Assembly: GCF_000802205.1 (NCBI RefSeq)
Contig: NZ_CP012850.1
Span: forward strand, 1,054,001-1,118,000
Source of the DNA: Candidatus Nitrosocosmicus oleophilus
GTDB taxonomy: Archaea > Thermoproteota > Nitrososphaeria > Nitrososphaerales > Nitrososphaeraceae
Reading direction: 5' to 3'
Length of the DNA stretch: 64,000 nt
The notes beneath the pieces were generated by a model. It was not told the DNA's origin, searched no databases, and worked only from the letters and a program-made list of their open reading frames with translations. Both the position numbers and the translations under genes were made by a program. Shown here piece after piece: positions 25,640-35,558 of this stretch; the stretch's first letter is position 1; each line of letters opens with the position of its first letter.

Positions 25640-27256
25640 ATGATTTTTGCTTTGACAAACCACAAAAATGTAAAATTTTCATTTAAACATTCTATCATGA
25701 CTCTAGCATTATTTGGACTAATAATTCTGTCAGTAGTTCCAGCAATGCTTAGTGGCTTTTTTAATACTAAAACTGTTGCAACTACTGCAACAAACATTGT
25801 TCCAATCGTATTGGCACAAGGAGAGGATCCGTTCCCATCAGTAGTTAATGAAAAATTGACACCAGCTCAACAACAAGCTCGTGAACAGCTTTTGAAGGAA
25901 CAGGGCTTTTCAGTTAATGTGATAGCGAAAAATCTTAGCGCACCATTAAATCTCTTATATGGACCCGATAACGCTCTCTGGATTACGGAGCGAGTAGGAA
26001 AAGATGTTTTACGAGTAGATCCAATTAATGGCACAATACTCAGTAAAATGCCTATTCCTAACGTCAATCAATCCGGAGGTCAGGATGGTGTTTTGGGAAT
26101 GGCATTTGACCCTAACTTCAACAGTACTAATCATATTTACATTGCATACACCTATGAGGATGGCTCCGTGGGAGTTCCCGATCTCAGAACCAAAATTACC
26201 CAATTCACCTTCGACCCCTCTACTAACAATATTAGTGAGCCTAAAGACCTAATAACTGGTCTGTCAGGAAGCAGTGATCATAACTCCGGTCGTATGACAT
26301 TTGGTCCAGATGGAAAGTTATATTATACTATAGGTGATCAGGGTAAGAACCAGCTAGCTTTAGCATGTTTGAATAATATGGCACAGCATCTCCCCACCAC
26401 TCAGCAAGTTGCTGCCAATAACTGGAGTACCTATGAGGGTAAAGTACTCCGTATGAATCCTGATGGCTCAATCCCTGAAGACAATCCTGTAATAAACGGA
26501 GTCCAGAGTCATATCTACACCTATGGACATCGTAATGCTCAAGGTATAACAGTTGGTCCTACAGGTGATATCTATATTTCAGAACATGGAGACAATTCCG
26601 ATGACGAGGTCAATCGCCTTGTAGCAGGAGGAAACTATGGATGGCCTTATGTCTCAGGCTACATTGATGACAAGGCATATCAGTATTATAACTGGTCGGC
26701 TGCAAAGAATTGTCCAGAACTAAAATTTAACGATGTTGCACCAGCACCTCCTGGTGTAACTGTAAAGAACGAAAGTGAATTCAACGCTACAAACTTTGTA
26801 CCACCAATTGCTACATTCTATACCGTAGAGAAAAACTTTAACTTTACGCAGGCAGCCAAGTCATGTGGAAAGATGGCTTCTACCTGTTACCCAACCGTAG
26901 CACCATCAAGCCTACGCCTATATACTTCTGACACTATTCCTGGATGGGAGAATAGCTTACTTATGACTACATTGAAAGGAGGCAAAATCATCAAAATAAC
27001 TTTGGATGATAACGGTACAGCAGTCAAAGGTAAACCTCAAGAGCTTTTCCGCTCAGAGAACCGCTACCGAGACATAGCTTTTAGTCCCGATGGAAGCACA
27101 GTATACGTAATTACGGACATGGGAGGTCCAGTGCAGGCTATAAAAGAAGGTCCAATCACGCCTACCACAACTCTTTGGAGCCCAGGAGCACTTATAGCAT
27201 TCAAGTATATGGGAGCAGAAGGAGGCGGAGGAGGAGGTAACTCGACTACACAATAG
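25640..27256 (+). CDS. Secreted PQQ-dependent sugar dehydrogenase-like beta-propeller (glucose/sorbosone type)
   Basis: The 538-residue protein has an export signal in the first 60 residues ('MTLALFGLIILSVVPAMLSG') and then the glucose/sorbosone dehydrogenase propeller. Its motifs are 'LSAPLNLLYGPDNALWITER', 'GQDGVLGMAFDPNF', 'DHNSGRMTFGPDGKLYYTIG', 'YGHRNAQGITVGP', 'SEHGDNSDDEVNRL' and 'GGNYGWPYVSGY'. The His and Arg of 'YGHRN' and the Asp/Asn calcium sites are those expected for a PQQ-binding active site. The C-terminus is Gly-rich. It may oxidise sugars outside the membrane; cofactor use is inferred. The start could also be Met20. A decayed partial relative lies in the 1,053-bp duplication. 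Confidence 0.85.
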   Translation: MIFALTNHKNVKFSFKHSIMTLALFGLIILSVVPAMLSGFFNTKTVATTATNIVPIVLAQGEDPFPSVVNEKLTPAQQQAREQLLKEQGFSVNVIAKNLSAPLNLLYGPDNALWITERVGKDVLRVDPINGTILSKMPIPNVNQSGGQDGVLGMAFDPNFNSTNHIYIAYTYEDGSVGVPDLRTKITQFTFDPSTNNISEPKDLITGLSGSSDHNSGRMTFGPDGKLYYTIGDQGKNQLALACLNNMAQHLPTTQQVAANNWSTYEGKVLRMNPDGSIPEDNPVINGVQSHIYTYGHRNAQGITVGPTGDIYISEHGDNSDDEVNRLVAGGNYGWPYVSGYIDDKAYQYYNWSAAKNCPELKFNDVAPAPPGVTVKNESEFNATNFVPPIATFYTVEKNFNFTQAAKSCGKMASTCYPTVAPSSLRLYTSDTIPGWENSLLMTTLKGGKIIKITLDDNGTAVKGKPQELFRSENRYRDIAFSPDGSTVYVITDMGGPVQAIKEGPITPTTTLWSPGALIAFKYMGAEGGGGGGNSTTQ

Positions 27257-27294
27257 ATACTTTGTTATTAATGCTGACTTACCTTTTTTTCTTG

Positions 27295-27334
27295 TTAGAT
27301 GTATCCCAGTCTTGACTGTTCCATGTATCTTCCC
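27295..27334 (-). pseudogene. Tiny SnoaL-like fragment
   Basis: On the minus strand these 13 codons read EDTWNSQDWDTSN. They match 'DDAWNSQDWDTF' of the intact SnoaL-like gene at 44713. It is only a scrap in the spacer 27257-27479. Confidence 0.4.
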
Positions 27335-27479
27335 AACGAGAGAACAATCAACATTACAAGTTCAAACGACACGAGAAAGTTATTGATTTGAAGCTAGAGG
27401 TAGGATGAAAAAGTCGCTGCTTCAAAAAAATTTGAATTAATTAGCTGTACGGTGACGGTTTCTCAAATGATTTTTTCAA

Positions 27480-27791
27480 TCAGTCTTCAAATAGGTCATC
27501 ATCATCATCATCATCATCATCGTCATCATGTATGTTATAAGCTGTAGCAAAGCAGCCTCTTATTTGCTGTGGTGTAGCGAATCCCGTAGTTCCAGCTATA
27601 TTGTCAAGACAATTCTGAAAATTATCGTAATTTTGTTTATTTAGGTTATTGTCATCCGAGCCTGTATTTGCTTGTGTTCCCGAATTTGGTTGGGCGAATG
27701 ATGCGCTGGATACATCCACTGAGGAAAATAACATTGCGACTAAAACGAATGAAACGCCAATAATTGTCATTTTACAAGTAGTCATATGCAT
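27480..27791 (-). CDS. Small secreted protein with a poly-aspartate tail (103 aa)
   Basis: A signal peptide (MTIIGVSFVLVAMLFSSVDV, cleavage near 'SFAQP') is followed by an Asn-rich linker. A short helical part with two cysteines (FQNCLDNIAG and IRGCFATAYN) comes next, and the C-terminus is a run of ten Asp with LFED. The acidic tail, encoded by a gat/gac trinucleotide run at about 27497-27530, could bind metal ions. The function is unknown. The two Cys could form one disulfide outside the cell. Confidence 0.65.
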   Translation of the reverse strand: MHMTTCKMTIIGVSFVLVAMLFSSVDVSSASFAQPNSGTQANTGSDDNNLNKQNYDNFQNCLDNIAGTTGFATPQQIRGCFATAYNIHDDDDDDDDDDDLFED

Positions 27792-27917
27792 GATATTTCG
27801 TACAATAAACTATAAAAAGACTTTCAAAATTGAATAGAATAATAACTAACGTATACTATTTCTGAAATATTTAACATCACTTATATAAAAAATATATATA
27901 TTATAAAGGAAATAATA

Positions 27918-28355
27918 ATGTCTAAGGGCATTAACTTAGTTTTTATCATTATGCAAAATTCAAATAACCAAATTCTAGTAAGAAAAAGAAATGATAATAC
28001 TGAGTCCTTCGATTTAAATAAGCTAACTTCATCGATCAGTAGATCGGGTGTACCATTTACTATGGCAAAAGATATAGCTGAGTCAATAAATGATTATATA
28101 AAAATCAATAATAATGATAATTTGGTAAGATCCAATGAAATAAGAGAATTTGTAATTAGCGAATTAAAAAAAAGAAATCAAAAAACCATTGCTAAATCAT
28201 ACTCTGGTTATAGCAAAAATAAAGTCACAAAAATAAGAGAAGAACAAACACACGATATTAAACATGATTCAAAAACTATACCCACTACAGAATCGCATCA
28301 AAAACAATTCTCAAAGGACAAAGACAACCCTACTGGGAGTGGAGCTAAGAGATAA
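27918..28355 (+). CDS. ATP-cone domain protein
   Basis: Residues about 16-100 form an ATP-cone: 'ILVRKRNDNTESFDLNKLTS' followed by 'SISRSGVPFTMAKDIAESI', 'RSNEIREFVISELKKRNQ' and 'IAKSY'. The remainder is a Lys/Gln-rich disordered tail. ATP-cones sense ATP/dATP in ribonucleotide reductases and in NrdR-type repressors. Here the domain stands alone, without a zinc finger or catalytic part, so its target is unknown. The likely start is the ATG at 27951 (MQNSNNQ). A TATA-rich stretch 'tatataaaaaatatatatat' lies just upstream. Confidence 0.75.
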   Translation: MSKGINLVFIIMQNSNNQILVRKRNDNTESFDLNKLTSSISRSGVPFTMAKDIAESINDYIKINNNDNLVRSNEIREFVISELKKRNQKTIAKSYSGYSKNKVTKIREEQTHDIKHDSKTIPTTESHQKQFSKDKDNPTGSGAKR

Positions 28356-28605
28356 CACCCACTGACTTTCAGTAACAAATCTTTTACTTGTTATATATCT
28401 ACATACATTTTATAATTATAGAAATTTGTTATGTATTTTATAAAGGTCCTTGTAATTGGCTAGTTCATAGGTATGAATACTTTTTTGTCATCTTATGCTT
28501 ATGGTTGTAAATCAAATATTATGAAATTTCACTTAGATAAATCGCTATAACTTTTTTAGTATAAAGTTTAATACTAAGTATATATTTGTTTCACCTTTAA
28601 TTCTC

Positions 28606-28959
28606 ATGAATGAAAGGTTAGTGATAGTTATGGTCTTAATGGCTGCGGTTTTTGTAGGAATACCCTCCATGACAACGGCATTTGGAGATCTCTTCCCAAA
28701 TAATCCTGGTACCATTCCTGACATTAGTAATAGTAATGGTGACTTCTTCTATAATACTCCGTCTAACACTCCCGATGCTAGTAATAGTAAGATTGAAGTC
28801 AATAATAACCAAAGCATTAATCAAAAAGGCGATGTAATTATAGGCGGTCAAAACTGTGCAGAAATTAATGTTAACTCACAGAATACTGCCGGCGATGAAG
28901 GGCTAGACTGCCACAATATTCAAGATCAGAGTCCAGAAAATCCAAATACACCTGAATAA
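28606..28959 (+). CDS. Secreted hypothetical protein (117 aa)
   Basis: The signal peptide (residues 4-25, RLVIVMVLMAAVFVGIPSMT, cleavage near 'TTAFG') is followed by two similar Asn/Pro/Ser-rich units, 'LFPNNPGTIPDISNSNGD' and 'FFYNTPSNTPDASNS'. A short strand region has two cysteines (GGQNCAEINV and GLDCHNI). No domain is recognised. It is probably a small exported surface protein. Confidence 0.6.
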   Translation: MNERLVIVMVLMAAVFVGIPSMTTAFGDLFPNNPGTIPDISNSNGDFFYNTPSNTPDASNSKIEVNNNQSINQKGDVIIGGQNCAEINVNSQNTAGDEGLDCHNIQDQSPENPNTPE

Positions 28960-29192
28960 AATTAGCATATGCAATAGGAATAAAGGTCAATTGACATAGA
29001 TATTCAATATCAAATATCAGTGGATGACAATTAGTAACTAAATACAATCTAACATACCATTTTTTGAATTTATACGGTGACTAGCTAATGCTGTTCTACA
29101 TAATATGTTTATAATTTTTTTAGGATAACCAAAACTTAAACAATCCAATTATAAAATAATAGATAAAAGTATGATTCAATTAATTATATCAT

Positions 29193-29786
29193 TTGAGTTC
29201 TACTAAAAATCTGAAAAATGATCATATTACAATACGAAGAGTAAGAAATATTGCTCAAAAATGTTCAGATAATTTATATTCAAATAAAGAAGTTCCCTTG
29301 GAGCATATTGAAATTATATCCGTGATCATAGAAGAGTTTGTAGATGACTTTCATCACGGGAAAGAAGAGAAGGCCTATTTCCCTGAAACCAAAGAAAAAG
29401 ATGCGTTTGCAGAAGACATCCGCAAGTTTTTGATAGAACACGAGTTAGGAAGAAGGATAGCAAATATGTTGAGGAGAGAAATAACAGTATTGAAAGAAAA
29501 CTATAGTAAAGATAAAAACAAAATGTTACAAAATAATTACAAAAACAAACTCGAAGAGCCGGTAGCGAGATTCCTAAAATCATATGCTGTTTTTATAGAT
29601 GATCATACAGGGAAAGAGGATAAATTCTTTGATTTAGTAGAGTCTAGTAAATCTCTGTCTTTAGATGAGGACAAGAGACTATTAGAACACTATGAAGTAT
29701 GTAAAAACCAGGTAGGTGGGGAAACAAGGATTCAACAAATGCTCAAACTAATAGACTATTTAGAGGAACAAGATTGGATGAAATAA
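29193..29786 (+). CDS. Hemerythrin-like (HHE) domain protein
   Basis: The 197-residue four-helix protein carries the iron-ligand pattern of HHE domains: 'LKNDHITIRRVRNI', 'VDDFHHGKEEKAYFP', 'LIEHELGRRIANML' and 'FIDDHTGKEDKFFDLVE'. The His/Glu set fits a di-iron site for oxygen, nitric oxide or iron handling in the cytoplasm. The start is TTG 29193; the nearby ATG at 29171 is out of frame. It stands alone upstream of a degraded IS. Confidence 0.85.
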   Translation: MSSTKNLKNDHITIRRVRNIAQKCSDNLYSNKEVPLEHIEIISVIIEEFVDDFHHGKEEKAYFPETKEKDAFAEDIRKFLIEHELGRRIANMLRREITVLKENYSKDKNKMLQNNYKNKLEEPVARFLKSYAVFIDDHTGKEDKFFDLVESSKSLSLDEDKRLLEHYEVCKNQVGGETRIQQMLKLIDYLEEQDWMK

Positions 29787-29976
29787 TTAAACTATATCTA
29801 TAGTTAATCATCATCCATTACAGAATAGTATGTTTTATATCACCAAAATACTTTGATTTGAAAAAAAAAACTAAAGTCTGTCATTGATATTAGAACCAAT
29901 TTTTAATCCTATTTATTTGGAAATAGTATTGACAAGATTCCATTTAAATTTGATTAATGTACGAATTTACAATTAA

Positions 29977-30918
29977 GAGCCTATCCCAAAATTATCCTTC
30001 TATAGATGATTATGAAACAGGAGAACTGTACCAGTCCAAGATAGTTCTCTGCGTTTTTCTCGTACCTGGTAAATAATTTTCGGAACCTATTATGCCATGA
30101 ATTGGTTCTTTCTACAACCCATCTTCTTGCAGAATATTTTTTCCGATTTAAGATCTGTTGTGTTTCAGCTTGATCTCATCACCTTTTTTTCTTTTGTGTG
30201 GAATATGCAGAGCCTCGTTTGATTAGTTCCTGTTCATCAGGTTCGGAATTGTATGCTTTATCTAGACATAGGTGTTGCAGTTTTCTTCTTTTTTCTGGTT
30301 TAGTTTTATATGATGATGGTCGTCGTCTGATAACCGCACTATCAACCACTTCTGTTACCAGTTTAATATCATGAGTATTAGCAGAGGATATTACAACCGA
30401 TATCGGGATACCTTCCTTATCTGTCAAAATGTGTCTTTTTGTGCCCAGTTTGCTCCTATCTGTAGGATTATTTCCGGTCATCACCACCCTAAAGGTGACT
30501 TTATAGATATAGAATCTAGCGATTGCCATGTCCAGTTGATACCAATGAGGTTATCATAGATTTTCAACAGTCTAATCCATATCCTTTTGAAGACGTCCAG
30601 TTTATTCCATTGCTGGAATCTCCGATGACAGGTAGAACCCGAACCATATTCATGAGGTAGCATCTTCTACTGACAGCCTGTTCTTAGTATGTATAGGATA
30701 CCGTCAAGCACCTTTCTGTATGGTACAATTGGGCGACCTATAGTTTTATATGGTTTCTCATTGGGCAAAATTAGCTTGATCTCATCCCATAATTCATCCG
30801 AAATATTTATGATGGTACAAATATCTTTTCTGTCCTTAGCTCTCTCTTTCTGGATACAGGACACAGTTTAGCAAGAGAGATAAGGAGCTATATTTCTATC
30901 GAATTTTGGGATAGGCTC
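29977..30918 (-). mobile_element. IS5-family element (IS427-like), transposase broken
   Basis: The terminal inverted repeats are 'gagcctatcccaaaatt' at 29977 and its complement ending at 30918. The 3-bp flanking duplication is taa (29974-29976 and 30919-30921). The GAGCCTATCCCAAAA end and the 3-bp duplication are typical of the IS427 branch. Length is 942 bp. The transposase on the minus strand is out of frame in at least two places, so the copy is inactive by itself. Confidence 0.85.
30179..30864 (-). pseudogene. IS5-family transposase, frame-disrupted
   Basis: The N-terminal part (30864-30667) reads 'ISDELWDEIKLILPNEKP' and 'GRPIVPYRKVLDGILYILRT'. The next part (30663-30481) gives 'MLPHEYGSGSTCHRRFQQWN', and the third (30529-30179) 'DRSKLGTKRHILTDKEGIPI' and 'VISSANTHDIKL'. 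Together they form the IS5 DDE transposase order; the later catalytic part degrades near 'AYSTQKKKR'. Three frames are needed. Programmed frameshifting is known for the family but does not explain several breaks. Confidence 0.8.
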
Positions 30919-31115
30919 TAAGATAGTGGCAAGGGAATCTTACAAGAGCGTTACAAAATTCAAGAAATAAAGGAAGTCATTAAGAATTAGAAATCGAATT
31001 ATTAATATTGAAAATGAAATAAACAAAAGAAGCTGATATGGATGAAATAAAACATATACATATCTTTCTTATCTCTTAATACTAGTAACTACAACAACTG
31101 CACAATTCAATTAAT

Positions 31116-32465
31116 CTAATAAATTACTTGTTGCTTTCTTGCATAGGCTTCTCTTGCTACACTAATTGCACCCTTTCGTAATAACATCGCCCTATATACT
31201 ATTTGTTTTGCTGTTTCCATTGCAACCTTTCTGATACTGAATTCAGATGTGTTGTCTGCCTGATCTGTTGACGAAAGTGAGTTGTATAGTGCTCTTTTGA
31301 CATTATTAGTAATTTTATATTCTATTAGATCAAAGGCTTCTTTTTCAGTTCGACCTTGATATTCAACAAATGAGCCTATGACACCGCCAGCATTTGCAAG
31401 AAAATCAGGAATGATTAGAATACCATTGTTTACCAAATATTGATCAGCTGATGGAGTTGTAGGAATATTTGCAGCTTCTACAATTATATTTACATTATTT
31501 TTCAATAACTTGGGAGCAGTATTGTCGTTGATAACACCAGTCAAAGCGGCAGGAATAAAAATATCAGTAGCAACATTAAAAATTTCATCTTTATCTAGAA
31601 GGTCATAACGGTGTTGCTGCTGCTGGTGATTGTCTAAAAGATCACTCAATCTAGCCTTTTCTTTCATATCACTCATTAATTGCGGAATATCTAAACCATT
31701 TTCATCAAATACAAATCCTGAGACATCACTAACTCCTATAACTTTTATATGTAAATCGTTCAAAAATTTTGTAGCAAATGAGCCCACGTTACCAAATCCC
31801 TGAATAACGACTTTGATATCATCACTTTTTTTATCCAGACTAGTTGTAAGATCAAAAAAAGGTCTGGAAGCCTTTGATCCTTCATGCTTGATATCTCTTA
31901 AAAAATCTAACGTAGTTCGTAGAGCAACACTCACACCGTATCCAGTTGTTCCTAGTTCGTGAGGAATTCCTCCAAGTTCCTGTGGTTTACCAGTACATGC
32001 ACGCATATCACCTATTTCATGTGCAAATACTGCCATATCCAACTCGGTTGTACCAACATCAGTAGCTGCAATATATTGTGAAGGACAATAGGGGCTTATC
32101 ATTTTGGCAAAGGATTTCATCCATTCTACTTGGTTTACCTTACTAGGGTTTGCAATAATACCTCCTTTAGCTCCACCAAATGGTAGTCCAGCTGAAGCAC
32201 ATTTCCATGTCATTGTTCTTGCAAGTTTAAATACCTCAGCAGGAGTAACACTTTCTGCAAATCTTATTCCTCCCTTACCTGGGCCAGTGGATGTATTATC
32301 AATGACCAAAACACCCTTCATACCTGTATCAGGATCATAAACCTGCAATACTTTTTCAGGACCCCATTCGTCTATTTCAGACCAGCCGGAATTACCTTTT
32401 ATATCATGTTGCTCCATACTAGGCCCTAAATGTGAGTGAGATAAAGATGAATCAGAGTTAACCAT
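31116..32465 (-). CDS. gdhA: Glutamate dehydrogenase (Glu/Leu/Phe/Val family)
   Basis: The 449-residue protein has the substrate motifs 'GKGGIRFAESVTPAEV' and 'MTWKCASAGLPFGGAKGGI' (Lys88 substrate-binding, Lys100 catalytic). It also has 'AATDVGTTELDMAVFAHE' and a Rossmann motif 'VVIQGFGNVGSFATKFL'. Family members interconvert glutamate and 2-oxoglutarate plus ammonia with NAD(P), central to nitrogen assimilation. Length is slightly above the usual 410-430 because of an N-terminal 25-residue extension and a His/Gln insert ('NHQQQQHRYD'). A C-terminal scrap of a relative lies at 44358-44439. Substrate is inferred from family. Confidence 0.9.
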   Translation of the reverse strand: MVNSDSSLSHSHLGPSMEQHDIKGNSGWSEIDEWGPEKVLQVYDPDTGMKGVLVIDNTSTGPGKGGIRFAESVTPAEVFKLARTMTWKCASAGLPFGGAKGGIIANPSKVNQVEWMKSFAKMISPYCPSQYIAATDVGTTELDMAVFAHEIGDMRACTGKPQELGGIPHELGTTGYGVSVALRTTLDFLRDIKHEGSKASRPFFDLTTSLDKKSDDIKVVIQGFGNVGSFATKFLNDLHIKVIGVSDVSGFVFDENGLDIPQLMSDMKEKARLSDLLDNHQQQQHRYDLLDKDEIFNVATDIFIPAALTGVINDNTAPKLLKNNVNIIVEAANIPTTPSADQYLVNNGILIIPDFLANAGGVIGSFVEYQGRTEKEAFDLIEYKITNNVKRALYNSLSSTDQADNTSEFSIRKVAMETAKQIVYRAMLLRKGAISVAREAYARKQQVIY

Positions 32466-32768
32466 TTCAATTTTTAATATTTATGATATCTTATAATTAT
32501 ACTATATAGGTACAAAGTCACTTCTATTTGTTAAACATATTTCCTATAAATAATATACCTCTGATAACAATCAAAAAAAAAATAATGATTGTCAAATCAA
32601 AAATCTGTATAACCATGGTAATAAAAGATTACAAATACCATATTGCCAGATAAGTATGAAATTTATTGTCAAAGAAATATTCGCGGTATTTTAACATAGT
32701 AATGGGAAGACTATTGATTTTATTTTCTTTTTTGAACTCTATAAATAGCGTAATATACTACTTTTCTT
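32466..32768. promoter_or_regulatory. Divergent spacer between glutamate dehydrogenase and antiporter genes
   Basis: No gene is seen. 'ctataaatagcg' at about 32740 is a good TATA-like box 25-30 bases before the GTG start of the antiporter. 'actatatagg' near 32501 may serve the dehydrogenase. Confidence 0.35.
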
Positions 32769-34016
32769 GTGGAAGCACCAATCGGACAAATATTACAGGA
32801 TTTTGCAGTAATAATGATAATTGCCTCTGTAATGACTTTGATTTTTTACAAATTAAAGCAACCTGTAGTTATAGGATTCATTGTGGCTGGCATCATAATT
32901 GGCCCCTATAGTCCACCATTTAGCCTCATTCACAACTTAGATGTGCTGAATCTATTTGCTGAAATGGGTGTAATCTTATTGCTTTTTACTGTTGGAATGG
33001 AATTTCCAATCCAAAAACTAAAGGAGGTTGGAAGAAAAGCAATTGTTATAGCTTCAAGCGAAGCTTTTGGAACGTTAGTAATAGGTTTTATAGTTGCACA
33101 ATCATTGGGATTAGGATTTTACGACAGTCTATTTATTGCACTTGCAATATCAGTAACAAGCACTGTCATTATAATGAGAGTTCTTGGAGAACTCAAAATG
33201 ATGAAAGATGAGTCTGCTACTCTAATTTTAGGGACAACCATCATTGAAGATATAATTATAATTTCACTATTGGCAATATTTCAATCCGCAGGTGCCAGTG
33301 GAGAATTTTCTATATATGAAATCATAGTTTCTGTAGGAATAACCATAGGTTTTATAGCCGGAGTATTAGTGATAGGCTCCAAAATTATTCCTAAGTTAAT
33401 GGATGTGGTAGCAAGAACCAATCAACACGATGTACTAATAGTCGCAGCAGTAGGTGTTGCTTTTGCATTAGCCTTCATATCATTTCAGTTGGGGATTTCA
33501 GTGGCAGCGGGTGCATTCTTTGCAGGTGTTCTTGTAGCAGAATCTAGATCTCACTCAGTAACCAGTGTTTTAGCCAATCCTGTAAAGGATATTTTTGCAG
33601 CATTATTCTTTGTTTCTGTTGGCGCACTAATGGATTTTTCCTTAATTCCGCAGTTCATAGTCCCTGCATTAATACTGATAGCAGTTTCAATAGGAGCGAA
33701 ATTTATGACCGTTTATATTTCATCCAGAATCCAGAAGCTAAACAATCTTACTTCAGCAAGAACTGCCTTAGGGTGCTCATCCTCCGGGGGTGAAATAGCG
33801 TTAGTTGTAGCGAAGGGAGGTATTGATGTCGGAGCAGCCACTCCGATTATACTACCGATGATTGGAACTATGACAATCATAACTACATTCATTGCGCCGT
33901 ATATTATCAAATATGGATGGAGATTTACAGAGAAATTTTCTAAAGTACGAAATAAGGACGAGGGACAGCAAAATCAACCATCCAAAACAGATGATAGTTC
34001 AAACAAGCCTCCTTAA
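32769..34016 (+). CDS. Cation/proton antiporter, CPA2 (KefB/NapA-like) family
   Basis: The 415-residue membrane protein has about twelve helices. Family motifs are 'FYKLKQPVVIGFIVAGIIIG', 'FAEMGVILLLFTVGMEF', 'SVTSTVIIMRVL', 'GTTIIEDIIIISLLA' (the transport-site acidic residue region), 'ISVAAGAFFAGVLVAES' and 'FFVSVGALMDFSLIP'. It lacks the C-terminal TrkA-N/RCK domain of full KefB proteins, ending in a hydrophilic tail. It probably exchanges Na+ or K+ for H+ to hold pH and ion balance. The start is GTG 32769, close behind a TATA box. Confidence 0.85.
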   Translation: MEAPIGQILQDFAVIMIIASVMTLIFYKLKQPVVIGFIVAGIIIGPYSPPFSLIHNLDVLNLFAEMGVILLLFTVGMEFPIQKLKEVGRKAIVIASSEAFGTLVIGFIVAQSLGLGFYDSLFIALAISVTSTVIIMRVLGELKMMKDESATLILGTTIIEDIIIISLLAIFQSAGASGEFSIYEIIVSVGITIGFIAGVLVIGSKIIPKLMDVVARTNQHDVLIVAAVGVAFALAFISFQLGISVAAGAFFAGVLVAESRSHSVTSVLANPVKDIFAALFFVSVGALMDFSLIPQFIVPALILIAVSIGAKFMTVYISSRIQKLNNLTSARTALGCSSSGGEIALVVAKGGIDVGAATPIILPMIGTMTIITTFIAPYIIKYGWRFTEKFSKVRNKDEGQQNQPSKTDDSSNKPP

Positions 34017-34236
34017 AAAGGAACTTTTACTTTAGATCTCATTATTTCTACCTAAACAGGATATTTTTAACTTCTATTCAATAACTCATGCATGAATTAG
34101 ATCCAGTCTAAATCTATTTGTCTCTTATAAATAAAGGACATACAACTTAATAAATCGGAGAATCAGAGTCATATTATGGATATCTAATACCTTTTTTGTC
34201 TGTACATAACACGGAAAGGAAAGATAAAAAAAGGCC

Positions 34237-34545
34237 TTGTCTGGAAAATCCAAAGCGTCTGAGGAAAATTCTGCATTGTCTACCCTTGATTTAGGTACTA
34301 TGGAGTTTATGAAATGGCTAGTATCAAAAGACGCCAATTCCGGAGATACTTTGATAGTAGTCAAGGACTATTTTGATAATAAATATGTCATTCTGTTTGA
34401 CAAGAGTATTCTAAAAAACATTATAGTCGGTTATAGGGACGGTATGCCCTGGTGTATGACCTGTAATACTGATGATTGCGGTCATGTCGGATTTGCTATT
34501 TGTCTAAAACAAGACTATGATAGAAATGACCAAGTAGTTTTTTAA
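34237..34545 (+). CDS. Small cysteine-containing hypothetical protein (102 aa)
   Basis: The start is TTG 34237. The product has an N-terminal helix, a predicted alpha/beta core ('DTLIVVKDYFDNKYVILFDK', 'NIIVGYRDGMPW') and a cluster CMTCNTDDCGH with a later Cys ('FAICLKQ'). That cluster could bind zinc. Similar small proteins are common in soil ammonia oxidisers, but no function is known. The 260-bp spacer downstream holds no gene. Confidence 0.55.
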   Translation: MSGKSKASEENSALSTLDLGTMEFMKWLVSKDANSGDTLIVVKDYFDNKYVILFDKSILKNIIVGYRDGMPWCMTCNTDDCGHVGFAICLKQDYDRNDQVVF

Positions 34546-34809
34546 CAGTGGTTATAAAAAAATACTTAATTTCATGCTATTGTAAATTACAATTTCATGG
34601 TAAGGAAAGCAAAGATATAAGTTCATAGTGTTTCAAGAAATCTCTTGTTTAGGTCTTTGGTTCCCTCTACCATCGGCGCAAAATTTCAAAATTTTTGAAA
34701 AATTTATTGTTTTTCTGATTTGGATTATATTAGTTGTAATGAACTTCAGATAATTTGTTTACGTCAATACGACATTACTCAGACCCTACAGTATAAACAC
34801 TTTGAATAG

Positions 34810-35280
34810 TTATCTTACTATTAATAACGCACAGTTTACTTCTTCGGCAACCTTTCTTGCAACACTTCCTAATTTCTTAAACATTCCTGAAATTCCTTTG
34901 TGTCCTATACTACCCATAACAATGAGATCAATGTTGTTCTGTTTAGTAAAGTCTACAATTATTTCTGCTGGATCACCAATTTTAATTTCTGTGGTGATAG
35001 AAATATTGTGCTTAGCGTAGGTGTTCTTCACATCCTCCAGAATCACAATCATTTCATTCTTTATCTCATTATGGAGCTTATTAACTAGTGGAGATATAGT
35101 CACCTCATTGTTCTTTAACTCTATCCTTGAATAGTGAATTGGTAACGGTATTTCACTGATTACATGTAATATAAAGATTGGAGATTGATCGATCGCAGAT
35201 ATTTCTACAGCTTTTTCCAAAGCTTTGACTGACAACTCGGAAGTGTCAAAAGGTACTAATATACGAGTAAAAGGCATCAT
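34810..35280 (-). CDS. Universal stress protein (UspA family)
   Basis: The 156-residue single Usp domain starts with 'RILVPFDTSELSVKALEKAV' and ends with the ATP-binding signature 'DLIVMGSIGHKGISGMFK', then 'LGSVARKVAEEV' and 'CALLIVR'. The G-x2-G-x9-G-S pattern is complete, so ATP binding is expected. A second Usp gene lies at 36777 in the same direction, the two enclosing a transporter gene. This suggests a stress-response cluster. Confidence 0.9.
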   Translation of the reverse strand: MMPFTRILVPFDTSELSVKALEKAVEISAIDQSPIFILHVISEIPLPIHYSRIELKNNEVTISPLVNKLHNEIKNEMIVILEDVKNTYAKHNISITTEIKIGDPAEIIVDFTKQNNIDLIVMGSIGHKGISGMFKKLGSVARKVAEEVNCALLIVR

Positions 35281-35558
35281 TTAACAATAAGTTTCGAACA
35301 ATATAAGCAATATCAAGTTGAGCAAAACGTACTGCATGTCTATTTGAATAAAGATTAGGAGATCTATACTATTTAAGAATTTTAATCAAATTTATAAATC
35401 AGTTTTAATTCAATGATTGCAAACTAGTTATTGTAAAAGATAAGTTAGATAGTAACTATGATTTGAGTATTAGAATCTTAATTTTTCAAATAGTAGGTAG
35501 ATTATTTCCGATCGATATAATCCTTAAAATACATTATAAATAAGAAAGGTTAACAAAA